A DNA stretch of 12,235 bases from JBKPNZ01 sp046732895. GTDB lineage: Bacteria; Actinomycetota; Thermoleophilia; Solirubrobacterales; 70-9. The notes under the pieces are model-generated. The model did not search any database, was not told the DNA's origin, and saw only the letters and a list, made by a program, of their open reading frames with translations. The position numbers and the translations under genes were made by a program. Shown here in pieces: positions 7,007 through 12,235 of this stretch; within the stretch, counting starts at the first letter, position 1, and the number at the start of each line of letters is the position of its first letter. The stretch spans positions 1 to 12,235 of the forward strand of contig JBKPNZ010000027.1 in assembly GCA_046732895.1 (NCBI GenBank). The letters run 5' to 3'.

Positions 7007-7103
7007 CGAACCCCGGCACCCCCGGACGCGGGAGCAGCATCAAATGCGCACGGCGTAGCCGTGCGCCAGGGATTCAAGGCGGGAGCGGAGGAGGTGGCCG
7101 GCG
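7007..7103 (+). repeat. Palindromic junction repeat, copy C (nuoH/nuoI gap, inverted and longer)
   Basis: Plus-strand 7007-7037 matches the reverse complement of 11903-11932 (copy A) at 27 of 30 positions with one extra base. It shares CGAACCCCG and a CCCCCGGACGCG run. Plus-strand 7088-7103 (GAGGAGGTGGCCGGCG) matches the other end of copy B, read on the minus strand, at 14 of 16. So both ends of the family are present but in opposite orientation to copies A and B. They are separated by about 50 extra bases that hold a separate 21-base hairpin (7046-7066). The outer arms CCGGCACC and GGTGGCCGG still pair with one bulged base. The copy abuts the nuoI start codon and leaves only six bases before the nuoH stop, so it accounts for nearly all of this gap. 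Confidence 0.65.
7046..7066. repeat. Perfect 9-bp hairpin nested in copy C
   Basis: GCGCACGGC (7046-7054), a 3-base GTA centre, and GCCGTGCGC (7058-7066) form a perfect inverted repeat between nuoH and nuoI. The transcript would fold into a very stable stem-loop. The minus strand after the stem reads ATTTGATG, not a T-run, so a factor-independent terminator is unlikely. An mRNA-processing or stability element, a protein-binding site, or a mobile-repeat core are alternatives. Confidence 0.75.
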
Positions 7104-7109
7104 TTTGTG

Positions 7110-8123
7110 TCATGCCACCGTGACCAGGATCGCCGTGACCAATACGTTCAGCGTCGCGATCGGCAGCAGGACCTTCCAGCCGAGCGACATCAGCTGGTCG
7201 TACCGGACGCGCGGAATCGTCGCCCGGATCCAGAAGAAGATGAAGATCAGCGCGAAGATCTTCAGGAACATCCAGATGGGGTCGAGCCAACCGGGGCCCG
7301 GGCCCATCCAGCCGCCGAGGAAGAACGTCGCCGTGATCCCCGAGATCACGAACATCTCGATGTATTCAGCCATGGCGAACGAGCCGTATCGCATGCCGCC
7401 GTACTCGGTTCCGTAGCCTGCGACCAACTCGGCGTCGGCCTCGGGCAGGTCGAATGGCGCCCGGTTCGCCTCGGCGAACCCGGCGACCATGAACGTCAGG
7501 AAGCCGATGATCTGGGGCACGATGAACCAGATGTCGTGCTGGGCCTTGACGACGCTCACCAGCGAGAGGGAGCCGGTCATCATGATCACGCCGAGCAGCG
7601 CCAGCCCCATCGAGATCTCATAAGAGATGAGCTGGGCGGCCGAGCGCATCGCGCCCAGGAAGCTGTACTTCGAGCCCGAGGCCCAGCCGCCGAGGAGCAG
7701 CCCGTAGAAGGCGATCGAGCCGAAGGCGAAGAAGTAGAGGACTCCGATCGAGACGTCGATCCCGTAGAGCCCGATCTCCTTGCCGCCGATGTTCTGCACG
7801 TCCCCGAACGGCAGGATCGCGAGCGTCGCGATGCCGGTGAAGACGACGATCGCCGGCGCCACCGCCCACAGGATCGGCACGGCGTTCTCGGGCCGCAGAC
7901 CCTCCTTGGAGACCAACTTCACAGCGTCGGCGAGCGGCTGCAGAAGCCCGATGGGCCCGACTCGGTTCGGCCCATAACGTGCCTGAAAGCGACCGAGGAT
8001 CTTCCGCTCGACCACCGTCAGCACGGGGACGATCGAGAAGATCACGATGAAGATCACCAGCGACTTGACGATCAGGATCCAGCTGGCCTCGACGAAGCTG
8101 GTGTCGGCGACAGGAATCGTCAC
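7110..8123 (-). CDS. nuoH: NADH-quinone oxidoreductase subunit H
   Basis: NuoH is the eight-helix membrane subunit that, with NuoB and NuoD, forms the quinone-binding cavity and couples it to proton translocation. The 337-residue protein has the family signatures in order: ERKILGRFQARYGPNRVGP (40-57), LLQPLADAVKLVSKEG (60-75), acidic membrane residues such as Glu169 in SYEISMGLALLGV, and EANRAPFDLPEADAELVAGYGTEYGG (218-243), the long conserved loop that contacts the quinone site. The C-terminal segment FFWIRATIPRVRYDQLMSLGWKVLLP (296-321) is also typical. There is no long C-terminal extension such as some actinobacterial NuoH carry. It starts with GTG overlapping the nuoG TAG by one base (TAGTG), with a GGAG eight bases upstream. 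Confidence 0.97.
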   Translation of the reverse strand: MTIPVADTSFVEASWILIVKSLVIFIVIFSIVPVLTVVERKILGRFQARYGPNRVGPIGLLQPLADAVKLVSKEGLRPENAVPILWAVAPAIVVFTGIATLAILPFGDVQNIGGKEIGLYGIDVSIGVLYFFAFGSIAFYGLLLGGWASGSKYSFLGAMRSAAQLISYEISMGLALLGVIMMTGSLSLVSVVKAQHDIWFIVPQIIGFLTFMVAGFAEANRAPFDLPEADAELVAGYGTEYGGMRYGSFAMAEYIEMFVISGITATFFLGGWMGPGPGWLDPIWMFLKIFALIFIFFWIRATIPRVRYDQLMSLGWKVLLPIATLNVLVTAILVTVA

Positions 8124-10564
8124 TACTCGGCTCCGGTCCGGATCTCGACTGCCGCGGCGCCGGCCAGCGCCGTGGCGTTCTGCTCGGCGGTGCCCTCGAT
8201 CAGGAAGGCCGCCCCCGGACGCATGCGCTCGCGGACGGCGACCCGGGCGCGAAGGCTCGTGCCGTTTGAGCGGACGTCGACGTCCTCCCCGTGCGACACG
8301 CCCAGCCGGTCGGCGTCCACCGGCGCAAGCTCCACCGTCTGCCGCGGCGCGAGGAAGCGAAGCGCGGGGTTGCGCTCGGTGATCTCGCCGCTCCAGAGGT
8401 CGCGGTAGGTGCCCAACCGGACCGTTCCGCTTCCGCCTTGGACGCTCACCGGTGTCTCGGCGGACACAGTCTCAGGCATGGGTGGCTCGGGGTAGTTGGT
8501 CGCAGCATCTCGCTCCTGCCAGCGCACACCGTGCCCGGCCATCTCCTCGTCCGTGACGCCCGCGTAGAACGGGACAGCGGCGGCCACGGAGTCGAGGGCT
8601 TCGCGGGGCGAATCGATCCCGGTCTCGTCTCCCAAGAGCGCTGCGAGCTCCGCCAGGACCTGCCAGTTGGGCCGGGTGCGGTCACGATGCGGAACGTTCG
8701 GGCGCATCCGCTGCAGGCGGCCGTCGGGGTGCGTGACCGTGCCGTCCTTCTCGGCATGGGACTCGGCGGGGAAGACGACGTTCGCATGCTTGGTCGACGC
8801 GTCTTCGAACATCGAGAAGGCAACGACGAAGCGAGCCTTGTTAAGCGCGTCATCCCACGCCGGACCGCCGGGGAAGTCGCGAACCGGATCGACGTTCAGG
8901 AGCAGCGCGGCGCTCAGATCACCGGCCGCAAGGGCGTCTCTGATCCCGGCTGCGTCCATGCCGGCCTCCGCCTCGCTCAGTCCGGGCCCGACGCCGGCCA
9001 GGAACCCGACCTCGCGGAGGCCCCGGCCGTTGGCCGCGTCCGGCACCTCGATCAATCCGGCGCCCGTCGCGTCGAGCTTCAGCTGACGGACCATCGCGAG
9101 CAGTGCGTCCAATGCACCGGAGTCCGTGTGGCCGATCCGCTCGCTCCAGAGCACGACCGTCTTCCCGGGGCGCAAGATCCCGCCGATCTCCTCGGCTGCC
9201 TGGCGGTACTCGGTGTCGTCGGCCGCCTCCCCACCCAGCTGCGCTGCGAGCGCCAGCAGAAAGCGGCCCGCTTCCCCGGGGGCGTAGCGCGCCGTTTCCT
9301 CCGCACCACCGTCCAGCGAGGTGGGCCGTTCGGAGGCGATCGCCACGCGCACGCCATGGCGGCGAATCGCCTTGCGAACGCGCAGATCAAGGATCGGCAT
9401 CTGGTGCAGGAGATCCGCGCCGAGGATGAGGACCGAGTCGGCCGTCTCGATGTCGGCGACCTTCGCCGCGAGGTCCGGATGGGAGAGGGCCAACGCATGG
9501 CGCCGGCTGAGTGCCCCGCCCGCGCGTGACTCCACGTGGGGCGAGCCGAGCGCTTCACGCACGATGCGCTGAGCCAGGTAGGCCTCCTCGTTGGAGGTCG
9601 AGCCGCCGGCGATTGCGGCGGTCGCCTTCCCGGCGCCGGTGAGCCCAGCCGCGGCAGCCTCGAGCGCGTCTGCCCAGCTCACGGGGCGCAGCTCGCCCCC
9701 GGATCGGACCATCGGCTCGGTGATGCGGTCCTCGGAGGCGATCATCTGGAAGCCGAAGCGCCCCTTGTCGCAGAGCCAGCCGTCGTCCACCTCGTGGTTG
9801 TCGCGCTCGAGCACGCGCTGGACGCGCTCATCGCGGACGGTGAACTTGACGTTGCACTGGCTGGGGCACAGGGTGCAGATCGAGCCCGCGTCCTCGATGT
9901 CCCAGGGGCGGGCGCGGAAGCGGTAGGCCTCCGATGTCAGGGCGCCCACCGGGCAGAGCTCGATGATGTTGCCGTGGAAGGGGGCGATGTAGGGGCGGTC
10001 GTCGAAAGTCCCGACGTAGGTGGCCGCGCCGCGCTCCAGAAGCTGGAGCTGCTCGTCCTCGGCGACCTCCTGGCTGAACCGAACGCAGCGGTAGCAGAGG
10101 ATGCAGCGCTCGCGGTCGATCTTCACGAGCGGGGACAGTGGGATCGGCTTCTGAAAATGCCGCTTGGGATCGGTGACCCGGCTCTTGCCCGGTCCCCATC
10201 CCATCGAGATGTCCTGCAGAGGGCACTCCCCGCCCTTGTCGCAGACCGGGCAGTCGAGTGGATGGTTCACGAGCAGGAACTCGACGACCGCGTTCTGGGC
10301 CTCCTTGACCCGGTCGGTCTGGGTGTAGACGACCATGCCGTCGCGCACGGGCGTCGAGCACGCCGTCTGCAGCTTCGGAATCCCCTCGACCTCCACCAGG
10401 CACATCCGGCAGGCGCCGACCGGCTGGCCCAGCTTCGGCTCGTAACAGAAGACCGGGATCTCGACGTCGCCGTGCTTGGCCGCATCCACGAGCATCGCGC
10501 CCTCCGGCGCCCGCACCTCAACCCCATCGACGACGAGCGTCACCTCCTGCCGCTCCGAACTCAT
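8123..10564 (-). CDS. nuoG: NADH-quinone oxidoreductase subunit G (multi-cluster iron-sulfur subunit)
   Basis: NuoG is the largest peripheral-arm subunit and relays electrons from NuoF towards NuoI. In the 813 residues the N-terminal part holds all expected ligands: Cys40, 52, 55 and 69 for the 2Fe-2S cluster N1b; His101, Cys105, 108 and 114 (HPLDCPVCDKGGEC) for N5; and Cys154, 157, 160 and 204 for N4. A further four-cysteine set, Cys230, 233, 237 and 265 (CTLCPSQC ... WLCDKGRFGF), matches the off-path cluster N7, which is found only in some bacteria. Residues from about 280 to 690 form a molybdopterin-oxidoreductase-like domain without obvious cofactor function, and the C-terminus (about 725-813) resembles a dinucleotide-binding barrel. 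The ATG overlaps the nuoF stop (ATGA). Confidence 0.97.
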   Translation of the reverse strand: MSSERQEVTLVVDGVEVRAPEGAMLVDAAKHGDVEIPVFCYEPKLGQPVGACRMCLVEVEGIPKLQTACSTPVRDGMVVYTQTDRVKEAQNAVVEFLLVNHPLDCPVCDKGGECPLQDISMGWGPGKSRVTDPKRHFQKPIPLSPLVKIDRERCILCYRCVRFSQEVAEDEQLQLLERGAATYVGTFDDRPYIAPFHGNIIELCPVGALTSEAYRFRARPWDIEDAGSICTLCPSQCNVKFTVRDERVQRVLERDNHEVDDGWLCDKGRFGFQMIASEDRITEPMVRSGGELRPVSWADALEAAAAGLTGAGKATAAIAGGSTSNEEAYLAQRIVREALGSPHVESRAGGALSRRHALALSHPDLAAKVADIETADSVLILGADLLHQMPILDLRVRKAIRRHGVRVAIASERPTSLDGGAEETARYAPGEAGRFLLALAAQLGGEAADDTEYRQAAEEIGGILRPGKTVVLWSERIGHTDSGALDALLAMVRQLKLDATGAGLIEVPDAANGRGLREVGFLAGVGPGLSEAEAGMDAAGIRDALAAGDLSAALLLNVDPVRDFPGGPAWDDALNKARFVVAFSMFEDASTKHANVVFPAESHAEKDGTVTHPDGRLQRMRPNVPHRDRTRPNWQVLAELAALLGDETGIDSPREALDSVAAAVPFYAGVTDEEMAGHGVRWQERDAATNYPEPPMPETVSAETPVSVQGGSGTVRLGTYRDLWSGEITERNPALRFLAPRQTVELAPVDADRLGVSHGEDVDVRSNGTSLRARVAVRERMRPGAAFLIEGTAEQNATALAGAAAVEIRTGAE

Positions 10565-11886
10565 GCGCCGACCCCCAGAGGCGTCGGTGCAGTGTCGACA
10601 TGCGACTCGTCGAGCGGTCCTGGCGCGGCCCTGCGCGCTTGCTCGATCGCCCGCTCGAACTCGTCGCGGAACTTGGCGACCATGCTCCCGACGGGCATCG
10701 CCATCGAGTCGCCGAGCACGCAGAGGCAGTTGCCGATGATGTTCTCCTGGACCGACGAGATGATGTCCAGGTCCATCGGGGTCGCCTCACCGCGCACGAC
10801 GCGGTCGAGCATCTTCACCGTCCAGTTCGTGCCCTCCCGGCACGGGGTGCACTTGCCGCACGACTCGTGCTGGTAGAAGCGGGCCGTTCGCAGCGCCAGC
10901 TGTGGGATGGAAACCCGATCGTCGGCGACGATGATGGCGCCGGACCCGAGCATCGAGCCGGCCTCCTGCATGTCCTCGAAGGTGTAGGGGAGGTCGAGCT
11001 CGGCGGCCGTCAGGACGGGGGCCGAGGAGCCGCCCGGGAACCAGGCCTTCACCTCGTGCCCATCCGGCGGGCCGCCGGCGAGGTCATAGACGATCTCGCG
11101 CGCCGGGATGCCGAGCTCGATCTCGTAGTTGCCGGGGCGCTCGACGCAGCCGGAGATCGAGACGACCTTCGTCCCCGGGGACTGCTCGGTGCCGAAGCTC
11201 TTGAACCAGTCGGCGCCGTTGTTGACGATGTGCGGGACGTTGGAGAGCGTCTCGACGTTGTTGATCAGGGTCGGCCCGCCGTAGAGACCCTGGATCGCCG
11301 GGAAGGGGGGCTTGAGGCGCGGGTTGCCGCGCTTGCCCTCGAGCGAGTCGAGCAGCGCCGTCTCCTCGCCGCAGATGTACGCGCCGGCACCACGGTGGAC
11401 GACGAGGTCGACGGCGACGCCGGTCCCGAGGATGTTCTCGCCGGCGTAAGCGGCGCCGTAGGCCTCGTCGACCGCGCGGTCGAGGATGTCAGCGACCTCC
11501 CAGTACTCGCCGCGGATGAAGATGAACGCGTAGCGCGCGCCGGCCGCGAGCGCTGCGATCAGACAGCCCTCGATCAGCTGGTGCGGGTTCTTCTGCATGA
11601 GCTCGCGGTCCTTGAACGTCCCGGGCTCGGATTCGTCGGCGTTGCAGCACAGGTACTTCTCCATCTCGCCGCGCGGGAGGAAGCCGGCCTTCTTGCCCAT
11701 CGAGAAGCCGGCGCCGCCGCGTCCGCGCAGCCCCGAGCCCTCGAGCTCTGAGAGGAGCTCATCGGGGTCCATCCGCCGGAACGCCCGCTCGAGTGCTGTG
11801 TAGCCGCCGAGGCGCCGATACCCGTCGATCGTCGCGAGGTCGGGCTCGTCGACGTGGCGGAAGAGCATGCGCGTTTCAGAACTCAA
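10561..11886 (-). CDS. nuoF: NADH-quinone oxidoreductase subunit F (NADH- and FMN-binding)
   Basis: NuoF is the NADH-oxidising subunit: it binds NADH and FMN and passes electrons to cluster N3. Motifs in the 441 residues: the glycine-rich GLRGRGGAGFSMGKKAGFLP (52-71) and CNADESEPGTFKDR (81-94) for FMN/NADH; GAGAYICGEETALLDSLEGK (166-185); PPFPAIQGLYGGPTLINNVET (193-213); and the N3 ligands Cys343, 346 and 349 in ESCGKCTPCREGT, plus Cys389 in CLCVLGDSM. The start is not certain. TTG at 11886 overlaps the nuoE TGA by four bases (TTGA) and has AGAAGG ten bases upstream. The ATG at codon 7 (11868) fits the family start nearly as well but lacks a good ribosome binding site. I prefer the TTG. The C-terminal 20 residues are a variable Ala/Pro tail. 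Confidence 0.96.
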   Translation of the reverse strand: MSSETRMLFRHVDEPDLATIDGYRRLGGYTALERAFRRMDPDELLSELEGSGLRGRGGAGFSMGKKAGFLPRGEMEKYLCCNADESEPGTFKDRELMQKNPHQLIEGCLIAALAAGARYAFIFIRGEYWEVADILDRAVDEAYGAAYAGENILGTGVAVDLVVHRGAGAYICGEETALLDSLEGKRGNPRLKPPFPAIQGLYGGPTLINNVETLSNVPHIVNNGADWFKSFGTEQSPGTKVVSISGCVERPGNYEIELGIPAREIVYDLAGGPPDGHEVKAWFPGGSSAPVLTAAELDLPYTFEDMQEAGSMLGSGAIIVADDRVSIPQLALRTARFYQHESCGKCTPCREGTNWTVKMLDRVVRGEATPMDLDIISSVQENIIGNCLCVLGDSMAMPVGSMVAKFRDEFERAIEQARRAAPGPLDESHVDTAPTPLGVGA

Positions 11887-12235
11887 CTGCCCGCCGCCTT
11901 CTCTGCTTCGCGTCCGGGGGCGGCGGGGTTCGTTTCAACTTCCGCCACTCTCGGGTCGGGTGCCGGCTCGGGCCCGCCGGCCGCCGGGCGCTTCGAGAGC
12001 GCCTTCTCGGGCAAGACCTCGTCGCCGGCACGCAGCTGATCGATGATGGTGCGGGCGTCCGCGAGCTCGAGCGGCCCGAAGTAGTGCTCGTCGATAGAGA
12101 CCATCGGCGCCAGGTCGCAGGCGCCGAGGCACTCGAAGCCCTTCACGTAGAACTCGCCGTCGGGGGAGCTCGCTCCACCGTGGTCCGCGTCGGCGTGGTC
12201 CGCGCCGCTTGCCTCGCAGAACGCGTCGAGGAGCT
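11883..12235 (-). CDS. nuoE: NADH-quinone oxidoreductase subunit E, C-terminal part (5' end off window)
   Basis: NuoE is a thioredoxin-like 2Fe-2S (N1a) subunit that partners NuoF. The frame is open from the right edge (first whole codon at 12233), giving 116 visible residues. The second cysteine pair of the cluster is present in FECLGACDLAPMVSID, with the following strand EHYFGPL and helix ARTIIDQLRAG. The first pair lies beyond the edge. Between the preceding helix (LLDAFCEASG) and the PDGEFYVKGFECLG strand there is a His/Asp-rich insertion, ADHADADHGGASS. After the conserved fold ends (about DEVLPEK) a low-complexity tail of about 35 residues follows, rich in Ala, Pro and Glu. The last 15 residues are mostly encoded by repeat copy A. 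A GTG inside this frame (12146) is not the true start, because conserved sequence continues upstream. Confidence 0.93.
   Translation of the reverse strand, partial: LLDAFCEASGADHADADHGGASSPDGEFYVKGFECLGACDLAPMVSIDEHYFGPLELADARTIIDQLRAGDEVLPEKALSKRPAAGGPEPAPDPRVAEVETNPAAPGREAEKAAGS
11889..11930 (-). repeat. Palindromic junction repeat, copy A (nuoE 3' end / nuoF leader)
   Basis: These 42 bases match copy B (6399-6440) at 35 positions. CCCGCCGCC (11890-11898) and GGCGGCGGG (11919-11927) form a perfect 9-bp stem around a 20-base loop, the same geometry as copy B. This copy is coding: it is read in frame as NPAAPGREAEKAAG, the residues before the final Ser of NuoE. On the minus strand it also carries AGAAGG, ten bases before the nuoF TTG, the same place where copy B carries AGGAGG before nuoJ. 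Confidence 0.75.
11897..11902 (-). promoter_or_regulatory. Likely Shine-Dalgarno site for the nuoF TTG start
   Basis: The minus strand reads AGAAGG with ten bases before the TTG at 11886. It lies at the position in repeat copy A that corresponds to the AGGAGG of nuoJ in copy B. It is the main reason to choose the TTG over the ATG at 11868. Its last two bases lie in the 3' arm of the stem. Confidence 0.55.

Noticed and set aside
7046..7066. Factor-independent terminator between nuoH and nuoI
   Set aside because: The stem is strong, but on the transcribed (minus) strand it is followed by ATTTGATG rather than a T-run. The operon continues immediately with nuoI to nuoN.
7107..8408. Plus-strand open frame opposite nuoH and the end of nuoG
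   Set aside because: It spans two well-supported genes in antisense, shows no recognisable domain, and has no ribosome binding site of note.
1..12235. CRISPR array, tRNA, phage or defence system
   Set aside because: No direct repeats with regular spacers, no tRNA-like cloverleaf and no integrase, transposase or defence-type protein was seen. Every large minus-strand frame is a housekeeping complex I gene or the nitrilase.

Overview
The window is almost entirely one strand-biased, very GC-rich block of the nuo operon, encoding the proton-pumping NADH:quinone oxidoreductase (respiratory complex I). All genes read on the minus strand, so biological order runs from the right edge to the left: nuoE (5' end off the window), nuoF, nuoG, nuoH, nuoI, nuoJ, nuoK, nuoL, nuoM, nuoN, then the start of a nitrilase-family gene that leaves the left edge. 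nuoA-D would be expected beyond the right edge. The GC content, frequent GTG/TTG starts and the style of the NuoE/F/G/L sequences suggest a high-GC actinobacterium, possibly Thermoleophilia (Solirubrobacterales/Gaiellales-like). That placement is an impression, not a computed result.

Layout by function: 12235-8123 holds the NADH-oxidising arm (NuoE, F, G, with FMN and the iron-sulfur ligands for clusters N3, N1b, N5, N4 and N7). 8123-5586 holds the connection to the membrane (NuoH quinone-site subunit, NuoI with two 4Fe-4S clusters, NuoJ and NuoK). 5589-511 holds the three large antiporter-like proton-channel subunits NuoL, NuoM and NuoN. Electrons would pass from NADH through FMN and the cluster chain to quinone at the NuoH/NuoB/NuoD interface, and the membrane arm would pump protons. 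Most junctions are tight: ATGA overlaps at F/G, K/L and M/N, 1-base overlaps at G/H and J/K, a 4-base TTGA overlap at E/F, and a 4-base gap at L/M. This indicates one transcript with translational coupling. No promoter, factor-independent terminator, tRNA, rRNA, CRISPR array or insertion sequence was seen, and there is no gene-free stretch above 300 bases.

The unexpected content is a small family of palindromic repeats placed at gene junctions. Copies at nuoE/nuoF (11889-11930) and nuoI/nuoJ (6399-6440) match at 35 of 42 positions. Both form a perfect 9-bp stem around a 20-base loop, with a compensatory C:G to T:A change in the stem. Both place a Shine-Dalgarno-like purine run 9-10 bases before the next start codon. 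A diverged, inverted and longer copy fills the nuoH/nuoI gap (7007-7103) and carries a nested 21-base hairpin. The nuoE copy is read in frame as the last residues of NuoE. Two further perfect palindromes lie in the DNA encoding an unusual Ala/Pro-rich linker in NuoN. In addition, the near-universal TM5 glutamate of the antiporter-like subunits is Ala in NuoL and Asp in NuoM, but is kept in NuoN.
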